The translations under genes and the position numbers were made by a program. Below are positions 52,931-62,156 of a stretch of 64,000 nt of DNA, in pieces. The stretch lies in the NCBI GenBank assembly GCA_963717155.1, contig OY970326.1, positions 4,588,001 through 4,652,000 on the forward strand, read 5' to 3'. The notes below the pieces were generated by a model that saw only the letters and a program-made list of their open reading frames with translations, ran no database searches and was not told the origin of the DNA. Positions within the stretch are counted from its first letter, which is position 1, and each line of letters begins with the position of its first letter. The DNA comes from G963717155 sp963717155. Its GTDB lineage: Bacteria > Actinomycetota > Thermoleophilia > Gaiellales > JALYLC01.

Positions 52931-54474
52931 CTGGCGTCGTCCGGGTTCGTCGGGCTCTCATATCGGTCTCTGACAAGACCGGGCCTCGACCGCTTCGCGC
53001 GCGGGCTGCACGATGGCGGGGTCGAGCTGATCTCGACGTCGGGGACCGCGGCCTTCCTCGAGGAGCTCGGCCTGCCGGTCACCCGGATCGAGGCGATCAC
53101 CGGAGTCGCGGAGATGTTCGAGGGCCGCGTCAAGACGCTGCACCCGAAGGTGCACGGCGCCCTCCTCGCGCGGCGCGACGTCCCGCACGACGTCCAGCAG
53201 CTCGCCGAGCTCGGCGTCGAGCCGATCGACCTCGTCGCAGTCAACCTGTACCCGTTCCGGCGGGTCGCGTCTCGCCGCGCCGCCACGCGCGACGAGGTGA
53301 TCGAGGCGATCGACGTCGGCGGGCCCGCGATGATCCGTGCCGCGGCGAAGAACCACGGCTCGGTGTGCGTGGTCTGCGACCCGGATCGCTACGGCTTCCT
53401 GCTCGACGAGATCACCGAGTCGGGCGGAGTCGGCAGCGAGACGCGAGCGGAGCTCGCCGCCGAGGCGTTCGCGCACACGGCCGCGTACGACACCGCGATC
53501 GCGAACTGGTTCACCGAGGGCGATCCGCTGCCCGAGCGACTGCTGATGGACTTCGTGAAGGTCGCGGACCTCGCGTACGGCGAGAACCCGCACCAGTCAG
53601 CGGCCTACTACCACGAGACGGGCGCCCGTCGTCACCTGCTGTCGATGGTCACGCAGCACTCGGGCAAGCCGCTCTCGTACAACAACCTGCTCGACGTCGA
53701 CACGGCCTCGCGCCTGGTCGAGGAGTTCAGCCTGCCGGCCTGCGCGATCGTCAAGCATGGAAACCCTGCCGGCGTCAGCCTCGGCGCGACGATCGAGGAG
53801 GCGTACGAGCGCGCATACGCCGGCCGACCCCGCCTCGGCGTACGGCGCGGTCGTGGCCATGAATCGCGCAGTGCCTGCGTCGCTCGCCGGTCGCGCTCGC
53901 CGAGCGGTTCGTCGAGGTCCTGCACGCGCCGGGGTTCGCGCCGCAGGTGCTCGAGACGCTCGGCGCAAAGAACACGCGCCTCCTCGACACGCAGGAGCGC
54001 AGGCGCGTGACCCCAGGCGAGCGCGAGTACCGCCGCGTGATCGGCGGCCTGCTCGTCCAGGATCGCGACAACGAGAGCGAAGACCGGTCGGTCATGGACG
54101 TCGTGACGGCGAAGGCGCCGACCGAGGAGCAGTGGGGCGACCTGCTGTTCGCCTGGCGCGTGGCCAAGCACGTGCGCTCGAACGCGATCGTGCTCGCGCA
54201 CGCGCTGACGACGGTCGGCGTGGGTGCGGGCCAGCAGTCGCGGGTCGACGCGGCGCGTCTCGCCGTCGAGAAGGCCGTCACTCCTGTCGTGGGCGCCGTC
54301 TGCGCCTCCGACGCGTTCTTCCCGTTCGCGGACGGCGTCGAGCTGCTGCTCGCCGCCGGTGTGAGCGCGTTCATCCAGCCCGGCGGAAGCGTGCGCGACG
54401 ACGAGGTGATCGCGGCGGTCGAGGCAGCGGGTGCCGTGATGGTCATGACCGGCCGTCGCCACTTCCGGCACTGA
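52927..54474 (+). CDS. purH: Bifunctional AICAR transformylase/IMP cyclohydrolase, with three apparent frameshifts
   Basis: Last two steps to IMP. After corrections 514 residues. Cyclohydrolase part: RRALISVSDKTG, STSGTAAFLEELGLPV, GRVKTLHPKVHGALLARRD. Transformylase part: ENPHQSAAYYHETGARRHL, NNLLDVDTASRLVEEF, CAIVKHGNPAG (the KHGNP signature), LFAWRVAKHVRSNAIVL and SDAFFPFADGVELLLAAGV. Extra bases near 52,981, 53,822 and 53,893 split it. GTG 52927 overlaps purN by four bases. Confidence 0.93.
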
Positions 54475-54531
54475 CCGCCCGGCCCTCGCGCCCGCAGCGG
54501 ACCGGCTGACTTCGAACACATCTCGGCTCCT

Positions 54532-54537
54532 GGAGGT
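54532..54537 (+). promoter_or_regulatory. Strong ribosome-binding site of the SPFH gene
   Basis: GGAGGT, five bases before GTG 54543, is one of the strongest ribosome sites in the window and decides the start of the SPFH-domain gene. Confidence 0.6.
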
Positions 54538-54542
54538 AACTC

Positions 54543-55466
54543 GTGGGTACCATCATCGTCGTCTTCCTGCTGCTCGTCGGACTGCCGGTCGCCGCCGGAG
54601 TCGCGATCGCAGCCCGCCCGCTGTCAAGCCCACAGCTGATCCGGAGAGGTGCCATCGGCGCCTTTGCCGTGGGCTTCGTGCTCTCCGCGGCACTGCTCGC
54701 GTTCAAGAGCTACCACCCGATCGGTGCCGGCAAGGTCGGCATCGTGTACGGACCGAGCGGCTCGATCGTCGGCCAGATGAACCACGGTGGCTTCCTCGTG
54801 CCGTGGGACAACGTCAAGCAGCTCGACACGCGCATCCAGCGCGCGGAGTACGACAACCTGCAGGTGTACTCGAAGGAGACGATCGCCGCGACGGCCGACA
54901 TCACCGTCAACTTCCACGTCGATCCGAAGGACGCGCGGGGACTGATCCGCACCGTCGGCTTCAACTTCGTGCAGACGCTGATGCAGAGCCGCGCGTACAA
55001 CGACATGAAGGACGCGACGGTGCAGTACGCCGCGACCGAGCTGGCTCCGAACCGCGAGAACATCCGCAAGTACGTCGTCGGCAAGCTCGAGGCCGAGCTC
55101 GGCAAGTACTCGATCCAGGTCGACGCCGTGCAGATCAAGAACATCCAGCTGCCGACCACGATCACGACGCCGCTCGCTCGCCGGCAGGCTGCCGTGATCA
55201 ATGCGCAGGCGGCGCAGAACAAGATCAAGCAGGTGCAGGCCGAAGCCGAGCAGAAGGTCGCCGCGGCCGAGGGAACCGCGAAGGCGAATCGCGCGATCGC
55301 GAACTCGGTCTCGACCGAGCCGGGCTACATCAACTACCTCAAGGCCCAGGCGATGATCGCGCTCGCGAACAACCCGAACACGAAGATCATCCCGAGCTCG
55401 GTGTTCTTCAACAGCAGCGACCTCGGCGTCACTCCGACCGGGACGGGCGCGACGACCAAGCCGTAG
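54543..55466 (+). CDS. SPFH/prohibitin-domain membrane protein
   Basis: A 307-residue protein. Two N-terminal hydrophobic segments (about 3-24 and 36-57) anchor it; the SPFH domain runs from about 70 to 200 (VGIVYGPSGSIVGQMNHGGF, VYSKETIAATADITVNFHVD). A coiled region rich in Ala, Gln and Glu follows (ARRQAAVINAQAAQNKIKQV), then a flexible tail. Such proteins scaffold membrane microdomains or guard proteases. It begins 68 bases after purH on the same strand and is not obviously linked to purine synthesis. The frame is intact. Confidence 0.85.
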   Translation: MGTIIVVFLLLVGLPVAAGVAIAARPLSSPQLIRRGAIGAFAVGFVLSAALLAFKSYHPIGAGKVGIVYGPSGSIVGQMNHGGFLVPWDNVKQLDTRIQRAEYDNLQVYSKETIAATADITVNFHVDPKDARGLIRTVGFNFVQTLMQSRAYNDMKDATVQYAATELAPNRENIRKYVVGKLEAELGKYSIQVDAVQIKNIQLPTTITTPLARRQAAVINAQAAQNKIKQVQAEAEQKVAAAEGTAKANRAIANSVSTEPGYINYLKAQAMIALANNPNTKIIPSSVFFNSSDLGVTPTGTGATTKP

Positions 55467-55487
55467 GCGCTGGACTAGCATCCGCCG

Positions 55488-56884
55488 ATGCGCGACTTCC
55501 CGACCGTCCTCGAGCTCGTCGGCAACACGCCGATCATCCGGCTGCCCCAGATCCAGCCGGCCGGAGGCGGACGCGTGCTCGCGAAGCTCGAGTACCTGAA
55601 CCCCGGCGGCAGCATCAAGGACCGGATCGGGTTGCCGATGATCGAGGCAGCCGAGCGAGCCGGCTTGCTCCGCCCCGGGGGCACCATCGTCGAGCCGACC
55701 TCCGGCAACACCGGCGTCGGGCTCGCGATGGTGGCCGCGGCGCGCGGCTATCGCTGCATCTTCGTGATGGCCGACAAGCAGTCGCCCGAGAAGATCCAGC
55801 TCCTGCGCGCGCTCGGGGCCGAGGTCGTCGTCTGCCCGACCGACGTCGAGCCCGAGGATCCGCGCAGCTACTACTCGGTGTCGCGGCGGCTGGCCGAGGA
55901 GACCCCGAACGCGTACAACCCGAACCAGTACGCCAATCCGGCGAACCCGGCGACGCACTACGCGACGACCGGCCCGGAGATCTGGGAGCAGCTCGGCGAG
56001 GAGCTCGACTACCTCGTCGTGGGCGTGGGCACCGGCGGCACCGTGACGGGCGTGGGGCGGTACCTCAAGGAGCGGAATCCCGCGATCACGATCGTCGGCG
56101 CCGATCCCGAGGGCTCGATCTACACCGGCGACGTCCACTCGTACCTGATCGAGGGCGTCGGAGAGGACTTCTGGCCCGAGACGTTCGACCCCGCGGTCGT
56201 CGACCGCTGGGTAGCAGATCTCGGACCGCGACGCGTTCCTGTGCGCGCGTCGGGTCGCCGCGGCGGAGGGGATCCTGATCGGCGGCTCGGGAGGGATGGC
56301 AGTGCAGGCGGCGCTGAACGTCGCGGAGGAGCTGACGCCGGACAGGACGGTGCTCGTGATCCTTCCCGACGGCGGGCGCCCCTACCTCTCGAAGGTGTTC
56401 GACGACGACTGGATGCGGTCGCACGGCCTGCTCGATCGGCCCGGCCTGCCGCCGATCGTCGCCGACCTCATGCACGCCAAGTCGACGCGAGGCGCCCGAG
56501 CTTCCGTCGATCGTCACGATCGCGGCCGACGCGCCCAGCTCCGACGCGATCGACCTGCTGCAGCGCTACGGCATCTCGCAGCTGCCTGTTCGCGGCGCCG
56601 GGCTCGAGGACGGCTCGGCGGCCGTCGACGGCCTCGTCGGCTCGATCGAGGAGCGATCCCTGCTCGACCGCGTCTTCCGCGAGGGAGGCGATGTGCTCGC
56701 GCGACCGGTCGAGGAGCTGATGTCGCCGCCGCTCGCGATCGTCGACATGCACCTGCCGCTCGACGATCTCTACGGCGCGCTGCAGTCGCACCCCGCGCTC
56801 GTCGTCGCCGACGAGCGCCGCCAGGCCGCAGGCGTGCTGACGCGCACCGACCTGCTCGAGTTCCTCGCACACCGCCACGACTAG
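55488..56884 (+). CDS. Cystathionine beta-synthase with C-terminal CBS domains, two apparent frameshifts
   Basis: PLP enzyme that joins homocysteine and serine (or a cysteine synthase relative). About 464 residues. VGNTPIIRLPQ starts it; Lys44 in NPGGSIKDRIG would hold PLP, the phosphate loop is in EPTSGNTGVGLAM and the active-site YNPNQYANPANP follows. ADPEGSIYTGDVHSYLIEG then GGSGGMAVQAALNVAE mark the second half. Two CBS modules occupy the last 120 residues (ISQLPVRGAG, VARPVEELMSPPLAIVDMHL region quoted as PVEELMSPPLAIVDM). Breaks near 56,213 and 56,487 each need one base removed. With the lyase at 58,019 it suggests reverse transsulfuration. Confidence 0.88.
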
Positions 56885-56885
56885 C

Positions 56886-58019
56886 TTGCTCGAGATCCCG
56901 CTCGAGGCGGCTCGCCGCCTGGTCGTGGCACGCGCCGGGCTCCGCAGCCGGCGCCGGCAGGCGACGCTCGCCGACGTCGAGGCGACGATCGTCCGGCTCG
57001 GCTGCGTCCAGCTCGACGCGATCTCGACCGTCGACCGCTCGCAGCGGCTCGTGCTGGCGGTCCGGAGTGGCCGCGTGCCCGACGGGGCGCAGGATCGACT
57101 CCTGCGGCGAGGAAGGGTGTTCGAGTACTGGGCGCACGAGGCGAGCCTGATCCCGGTCGCTGACTGGCCCTACTTCGTCGCGCGCATGCGCGACCGCCGT
57201 CACCATCGGTGGTTCGGCTCCGTGCTCGAGCAGCAGTCCGGGCTCGTCGAGACCATCCTCGCGACGGTTGCCGAGCAGGGCCCGGTCTCGTCCAGGGACT
57301 TCGGCGGAGCCGGGACCGGATACTGGAACTGGTCCGAGCCGAAGCGCGCCCTCGAGGCGCTCTGGACGTCAGGACGGCTCGTGGTCGCGGGTCGCCGCGG
57401 CGTCGAGCGACGCTACGACCTGCCGGAGCGCGTGCTGCCGCGCGAGGTGCTGGACGCGCCGATCCCGTCGCCTGTCGAGCGGCTGCGCTATCTCATCACG
57501 CGCACGGTCCGGGCGCGAGGCCTCGTGCGCGAGGTCCGCGTCCGGGACTACTACCGGCTGCGGGGCGGCAGGATCCGGCTCGCGCCGACGATCGAGGGGC
57601 TCGTCGGCGACGGCGTGCTCACGCGTGTCCGGCTCCGTGAGAGCGGCGACATCGCGCTCGTCGAGGGCGCCGACGCCGAGCTGCTGGCCGCCGGCCCCGA
57701 CGCGCCGACCGGCGCCTTCCTGCTCTCGCCGTTCGACAACATGCTCTGGGACCGCGTCGAGGCGAATGCCCTGTTCGGGTTCGATCACAGCCTCGAGATC
57801 TACAAGCCCCCGCTCGAGCGGATCTACGGGTACTACGTGCTGCCGCTGATCGACGGCCCCGCGATCGTCGGGCGCGTCGACGTGAAGGCGGATCGGGCCG
57901 CCGGTATCCTGCGGGCGCTCGCGGTGCACTGGCAAGGCCGCCCGCGGCCACGAGCGCTGCGCGAGGCGCTCGCACGCCTCGCCTGGACGCTCGGCCTGGA
58001 ACAAACGGAGATCCCCTGA
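56886..58019 (+). CDS. YcaQ-type winged-helix DNA glycosylase (crosslink repair family)
   Basis: A 377-residue member of the HTH_42 family, whose studied members YcaQ/AlkX and AlkZ remove bulky or crosslinked purine adducts from DNA. Near residue 40 the sequence VQLDAISTVDRSQRL carries a Q-x-D triplet at the place of the catalytic motif (QxD in the YcaQ subgroup as I recall it). VFEYWAHEASLIP near 80 and FLLSPFDNMLWDR near 278 are also family patterns. TTG 56886 starts one base after the previous stop; its own stop overlaps the next start (TGATG). Its position inside a sulfur amino acid cluster is odd. Confidence 0.83.
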   Translation: MLEIPLEAARRLVVARAGLRSRRRQATLADVEATIVRLGCVQLDAISTVDRSQRLVLAVRSGRVPDGAQDRLLRRGRVFEYWAHEASLIPVADWPYFVARMRDRRHHRWFGSVLEQQSGLVETILATVAEQGPVSSRDFGGAGTGYWNWSEPKRALEALWTSGRLVVAGRRGVERRYDLPERVLPREVLDAPIPSPVERLRYLITRTVRARGLVREVRVRDYYRLRGGRIRLAPTIEGLVGDGVLTRVRLRESGDIALVEGADAELLAAGPDAPTGAFLLSPFDNMLWDRVEANALFGFDHSLEIYKPPLERIYGYYVLPLIDGPAIVGRVDVKADRAAGILRALAVHWQGRPRPRALREALARLAWTLGLEQTEIP

Positions 58020-59179
58020 TGGAGTTCGAGACGCGCGCGATCCATGCGGGACAGGAGCCGGACCCCCTGACGGGCTCGGTCAACGTCCCGATCTACCAGA
58101 CATCCACGTACGTCCAGGACGGCGTCGGCGGCCACCGTGGCGGCCACGACTACGCGCGCAGCATCAACCCGACCCGCACCGCGCTCGAGGAGTGCCTCGC
58201 CTCGCTCGAATGCGCCGAGCACGGCCTCGCCTTCGCCTCGGGCATGTCGGCGATCTCGGCCATCCTCGAGCTGATCCTGCCGGGCCAGCTCGTGATGGCG
58301 GTCAACGACGTGTACGGCGGCACCTACCGGCTGTTCTCGAAGGTGCTCGCTCCCCGCGGCTACCGCTTCAGCTACGCCGACCTCACCACTCCGGTCGGCC
58401 TCGCGCGCATCGCGACCGAGCGCCCGGCCATGGTCTGGATCGAGACGCCGACGAATCCGCTGCTGAAGGTGCTCGACATCCGCGCGATCGCCGACGCCGT
58501 CCACGCCGTCGACGGCCTGCTGGTCGTCGACAACACGTTCGCGAGCCCGTACCTGCAGCAGCCGCTCGAGCTCGGGGCCGACATCGTCGTCCACTCGACC
58601 ACCAAGTACATCGGCGGCCACTCCGACGTCATCGGCGGCTTCATCGGCACGAGCGATCGCGCGATGGGCGAGCGCTTGCGCTTCCTCCAGAACGCGCTCG
58701 GCGGCGTTCCGGCGCCGCTCGACTGCTTCCTCACGCTGCGCGGCCTGAAGACACTCGCGGTGCGGATGGAGCGTCACTGCGACAACGCGGAGCGCATCGC
58801 GGCGCTGCTCGCGGCGTCGTCGGCCGTCTCCCACGTGTTCTACCCGGGCCTCGAGGGCGATGCGGGCCACGCCGTGGCCCGGCGGCAGATGCGCCGCTTC
58901 GGGGGCATGGTCAGCTTCCGCGTGCACGGCGGCCGCGCCGCGGCCGACCAGGCGTTGACGGACACCGGCGTGTGGTCGCTCGCCGAGAGTCTCGGTGGCG
59001 TCGAGAGCCTGATCGAGCACCCGGGTGCGATGACGCACGCGTCGCTCGAAGGCTCGGGGTTCGAGGTGCCGGACGACCTCATCCGGATCTCGGTCGGCAT
59101 CGAGCATCCCGACGATCTCGAGCGCGATCTCGAAGGCATGCTGGCGCGGGCCGAGCGCACGGCGCTCGCCGTTCGCTGA
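58019..59179 (+). CDS. Cystathionine gamma-lyase / gamma-synthase family PLP enzyme
   Basis: A 386-residue Cys/Met-metabolism enzyme. The PLP lysine is Lys196 in HSTTKYIGGHSDVIGG. TRAIHAGQEPDPLTGSVNVP at the start, ARSINPTRTALEECLASLE, FASGMSAISAILELI and WIETPTNPLLKVLDI are standard. Its partner at 55,488 makes cystathionine, so a gamma-lyase role (cysteine from cystathionine) fits best; sequence alone does not exclude gamma-synthase. Confidence 0.88.
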   Translation: MEFETRAIHAGQEPDPLTGSVNVPIYQTSTYVQDGVGGHRGGHDYARSINPTRTALEECLASLECAEHGLAFASGMSAISAILELILPGQLVMAVNDVYGGTYRLFSKVLAPRGYRFSYADLTTPVGLARIATERPAMVWIETPTNPLLKVLDIRAIADAVHAVDGLLVVDNTFASPYLQQPLELGADIVVHSTTKYIGGHSDVIGGFIGTSDRAMGERLRFLQNALGGVPAPLDCFLTLRGLKTLAVRMERHCDNAERIAALLAASSAVSHVFYPGLEGDAGHAVARRQMRRFGGMVSFRVHGGRAAADQALTDTGVWSLAESLGGVESLIEHPGAMTHASLEGSGFEVPDDLIRISVGIEHPDDLERDLEGMLARAERTALAVR

Positions 59180-59181
59180 CC

Positions 59182-60135
59182 TCAGGTCACGGCGCGGGCG
59201 ACCTCGGTGCCGAGCAGCTCCACGGCGTCGAGGTCGTTGTGGTCGAGGTGCTGCATGAAGAACCGGTCGACACCCGCAGCGGCGAGCGCCCGCATCTGCT
59301 CGGCAACCTCCTCGACGGTGCCGACGATCCAGCCGGCCGCGCGCTGCTCCACGACGTACGCCGAGGGATCACCCTGCGCGTGCGTGCGTTGCATGACCCG
59401 CTGGGCGCGTTCGAGCAGCTCGCTGCGATCCGAACCGACGATCAGCCCGGTCATCAGCGAGATCGTCATCGTCGCGGGGTCGCGCCCGGCCGCCTCGCAG
59501 GCGGCGGCGATGCGGCCGCGCCGCTCGCGGAGCTCGTCGGGGAGGGTGGAGACGGTGTTGTACTCGTCGGCGAAGCGCACGGCCGGTCCGACGGTGCCGG
59601 CGGTTGCACGGCCGCCGACGATCAGCGGCGGCCGCGGCCGCTGGACCGGCCGGGGAAGGGCACGGCAGCTCTCGAGCGTGTAGTGCGTGCCGGAGAACGA
59701 GAACGAGTCCTCGGTCCACTGCCGATGGATGATCTCGAGCTGCTCGGCGAAGATCTCGAGGCGCGTCTTCATGTCGTAGAACGGGAACCCGTAGGCGCGA
59801 TGCTCCGTCTCCGACCAGCCGGACCCGAGCCCGAGCTCGATGCGCCCGCCCGATACGTGGTCGGCCGTGCAGGCGACCTTGGCGAGCTCGGAGGGGTGCC
59901 GGAAGGTCGCAGGCGACACCATGGTCCCCAGCCGGATGCGCTCGGTGTATGCGGCGAGCGCGGTGAGCGTCGCCCACGCGTCGAGTGACCCGCGCCCCTC
60001 GGCACCGAACACCGAGGAGTAGTGGTCGGAGCGGAACAACCCCTCGAGCCCGCTCTGTTCGCAGGCTCTCGCGAGCGCGACCCAGTCGTCCCAAGTGACG
60101 CCCTCTTGCCCTTCGATCATCAAGCAGATGCGCAT
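59182..60135 (-). CDS. LLM-class F420-dependent oxidoreductase
   Basis: A 317-residue TIM-barrel flavin/F420 enzyme of the luciferase-like family. LFRSDHYSSVFGAEGRGSLDAW near 34 (motif SDHY), LGTMVSPATFRHPSELAK near 68, GRIELGLGSGWSETEHRAYG near 91 and PPLIVGGRATAGTVGPA near 168 are typical. Many actinobacterial members use F420. Substrate unknown. Its stop lies 2 bases from the convergent lyase stop, and its start is 20 bases from the tRNA gene on the other strand. Confidence 0.87.
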   Translation of the reverse strand: MRICLMIEGQEGVTWDDWVALARACEQSGLEGLFRSDHYSSVFGAEGRGSLDAWATLTALAAYTERIRLGTMVSPATFRHPSELAKVACTADHVSGGRIELGLGSGWSETEHRAYGFPFYDMKTRLEIFAEQLEIIHRQWTEDSFSFSGTHYTLESCRALPRPVQRPRPPLIVGGRATAGTVGPAVRFADEYNTVSTLPDELRERRGRIAAACEAAGRDPATMTISLMTGLIVGSDRSELLERAQRVMQRTHAQGDPSAYVVEQRAAGWIVGTVEEVAEQMRALAAAGVDRFFMQHLDHNDLDAVELLGTEVARAVT

Positions 60136-60155
60136 CGCGGCATGATGCCGTTTCA

Positions 60156-60228
60156 GGGCCGGTAGCTCAGCTGGTAGAGCGGGGGACTTTTAATCCCAAG
60201 GTCGCAGGTTCGAGACCTGCCCGGCCCA
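60156..60228 (+). tRNA. trnK: tRNA-Lys (anticodon TTT)
   Basis: A 73-base cloverleaf. Acceptor arms GGGCCGG (60,156-60,162) and CCGGCCC (60,221-60,227) pair fully; D stem GCTC/GAGC; anticodon loop CTTTTAA with TTT at 60,189-60,191; T arm GCAGG TTCGAGA CCTGC is perfect. The outermost anticodon-stem pair is G-A. No CCA is encoded, as is usual in actinobacteria. Its 3' half is repeated at 62,157, the mark of integration by a tyrosine recombinase. Confidence 0.96.
60187..60228 (+). repeat. Attachment-site repeat, left copy (tRNA-Lys 3' half)
   Basis: This 42-base 3' part of the tRNA gene recurs at 62,157-62,198 in the same orientation with two differences. The left copy keeps a functional tRNA, as expected when an element restores the gene it enters. 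Confidence 0.85.
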
Positions 60229-60298
60229 TCCCGCAAATTACCTGTAAAGCGCCGCACTCCCACAAAATCTCGACTGGCGCCGAAGGGCCGATTCGGCC

Positions 60299-60321
60299 AG
60301 GGGGTCAACGAGGGGGTCAAC
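60299..60321 (+). repeat. Paired GTCAAC repeat, copy 1
   Basis: Two units of AGGGGGTCAAC with a 12-base period, 71 bases after the left attachment repeat. The same paired motif lies 73 bases after the right repeat. It also lies in the open frame that leads into the integrase remnant. Confidence 0.6.
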
Positions 60322-60324
60322 AAC

Positions 60325-60624
60325 AGCCTTGATCCGGCGAACCTCGCGAGCCGCGTCCTCAAGCCTGCGGTGCGAAAGGCAGGCGTACCGTGGGTGTCCT
60401 GGCACACGCTTCGCCACACCTGTGGGAGCCGGCTGTTTCGCGAGGGATGGAACGTGAAGGCCGTGCAGACGTTCCTCGGCCACTCGAGCCCCGCATTCAC
60501 GCTCGCGGTGTACGTGCATCACCTCGAGGGCGACATGCCCGGCGTCAGGTTCTTCGACGACCTCGCGAACGGACGGGACACCGGTACGGCGGAAACGGCT
60601 TCGGAGCGGGCGGCAGAGGCCTAG
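60325..60624 (+). pseudogene. Tyrosine recombinase (integrase) remnant, C-terminal part
   Basis: About 100 residues of a phage-type integrase. The catalytic box HTLRHTCGSRLF supplies His-x-x-Arg, LGHSSPAFTLAVYVHHL supplies the late His and the nucleophile Tyr, and VKAVQTFLG lies between. The N-terminal arm-binding region and the first catalytic Arg are missing. An in-frame GTG at 60370 exists, but a working enzyme is not possible. The open frame runs back to the tRNA without homology. Confidence 0.82.
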
Positions 60625-60780
60625 GTTGGCTGGCGCTTCCGGAGAGTGGGCGAGTCCTCGCGGCCGTGGTTCAACTCCAGGCGTCAACTGCAGCGATACG
60701 TCCGCGCCACGGAACGTGAGTGCCGCGAGCATGGCTCCCATCACTTGCCCGAACTTTCCGAGACTGAGCGCGGCGGGCGC

Positions 60781-61743
60781 TCAAGTGATCTTCTGCCCGA
60801 GACGGGCCACGTCGAAATTGCTCGCTCTGGTGGCGAAGTCGGTGTCGAAGTATTTCACGGATAGACGGCGCAGCGTGCCCTGGGTCTGCAGGCGGGCGAT
60901 GATTGTGTCGACCTTTGCGATGAACGTGGCGACACTCAAGCCGGAGAAGCGATCGACAGCCCCCGCGATGTAGGCGACGTACTGATCGCCTCCGACGGGC
61001 TTGAGTGGTAGGCCTTGGGCGATTGCCCGTCCACCGACGGCCACGCCGCACAGAAACGCGGCGAGCTTCCCCCGGGCGACATCTGCGAGGCCGTTGCGCT
61101 CGAGGTCGTAACCGACGAACCTCGCGTGGTCGACCAGGAACGTGACCTTCTGCCCCGGCAAGTCGAGGTCCCTCTGGATGTAGGACTGGGCGAAGCATCC
61201 GGCGCAGCCACCGAGTCGCTTGCCCGACAACTGCTGAACCGTCTCTATCTTCGAACTCGAGCGGATGAAGAAGCGCTCGGCCTCGGCGGAGTAGGGCCGC
61301 GTGTAATAGAGGCGGGTCATGCGCTCGCGCGTAATCCCGATCGACGCGATGGACAGGTCCCAGCGGTCGTTCCAATGCCCGCTGATCTGCTCGCTCCACG
61401 TCGGCGTGACGAAGCAAGCCTCAACCCCGAGGCCCTGCGCGACGAACTTGCTGGTGTCTGCGTCATAGCCGGCCATCTGGTTTGCCGTCATCTGGTTCGC
61501 CGCGCACTTGGAGTTCGCCGCCCGCTTGGCTCCCTTCACGAGGTACGACTGCGGGGGGTACGCGGGGTCGGTGGACAGAATGAGCGTTCCGCGCGCCAGG
61601 ATCTGCGCGAGCTTGTCGGTCGAGGGACTGCCCGCCGGGCGCGCCGCGCTTGCCGGCCGCGCGGGGGCGGATGTGGCGGGCAGAGCGAGCAGAGATCCCA
61701 CCATGATGGCCATCGCGCAGACACTCTTGGCTGGCCATTTCAT
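60781..61743 (-). CDS. Polar amino acid-type substrate-binding protein (SBP family 3) within the element
   Basis: A 320-residue exported protein from ATG 61743. The signal peptide is KWPAKSVCAMAIMVGSLLAL. The body has ARGTLILSTDPAYPPQSYLV near 51, AGYDADTSKFVAQGLGVEAC near 89, WDLSIASIGITRERMTRLYY near 127 and a late LSVKYFDTDF. Two cysteine pairs (SKCAANQ and GGCAGCFAQ) are unusual for the family. No transporter genes accompany it. It is probably cargo or an interrupted host gene, and it appears intact. Confidence 0.78.
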   Translation of the reverse strand: MKWPAKSVCAMAIMVGSLLALPATSAPARPASAARPAGSPSTDKLAQILARGTLILSTDPAYPPQSYLVKGAKRAANSKCAANQMTANQMAGYDADTSKFVAQGLGVEACFVTPTWSEQISGHWNDRWDLSIASIGITRERMTRLYYTRPYSAEAERFFIRSSSKIETVQQLSGKRLGGCAGCFAQSYIQRDLDLPGQKVTFLVDHARFVGYDLERNGLADVARGKLAAFLCGVAVGGRAIAQGLPLKPVGGDQYVAYIAGAVDRFSGLSVATFIAKVDTIIARLQTQGTLRRLSVKYFDTDFATRASNFDVARLGQKIT

Positions 61744-62156
61744 TTCGTTGCCTTGTCGTCGGAGCACGAGCGAGCCGAGCGGTTCGCCGAGCGCTGCGGG
61801 TAGCTCCCGCCAACGCGACGAACGGTCCGCGTGCAGCAGAGTGTCGCACGCGATGCCGGAAACGGGCAACTTGCCCGCTGAGGTGCGCGGAGGGCCCGTC
61901 GCGGGTCCTTGGGCGACGAGCCCCTCCCGGCGAGGCCGGCGTTGACGCGGTCGGCGGCGCGGTGTGCCGACGCCGCATGAAGTGGTGGCCGGCTTCAATC
62001 GACTGGATCACCGAAGCGATCATCTGAAGGGTCAACAGGGGGTCAACAAGACCCACCGAGACCGGCCGAAACGCCAGTGGTTCCCGGGCCGCCGAAGTAG
62101 GCCGAGTGCTGGCAATTCCCGTCGCGGCCGAACTGTGCCGAGACCAGTACGTGCGG
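61744..62156. other. Gene-poor stretch inside the element
   Basis: I find no convincing coding region in these 413 bases on either strand. They hold the region upstream of the binding-protein gene and one paired GTCAAC repeat at 62,027-62,047. They probably represent decayed element DNA. Confidence 0.5.
62027..62047 (+). repeat. Paired GTCAAC repeat, copy 2
   Basis: Two GTCAAC units 11 bases apart in a G-rich context, 110 bases before the right attachment repeat. Confidence 0.55.

Noticed and set aside
60153..60500. Minus-strand frame ending in CDLGIKSPPLYQLSYRP
   Set aside because: It is antisense to tRNA-Lys; this ending is a well-known false protein from tRNA genes.
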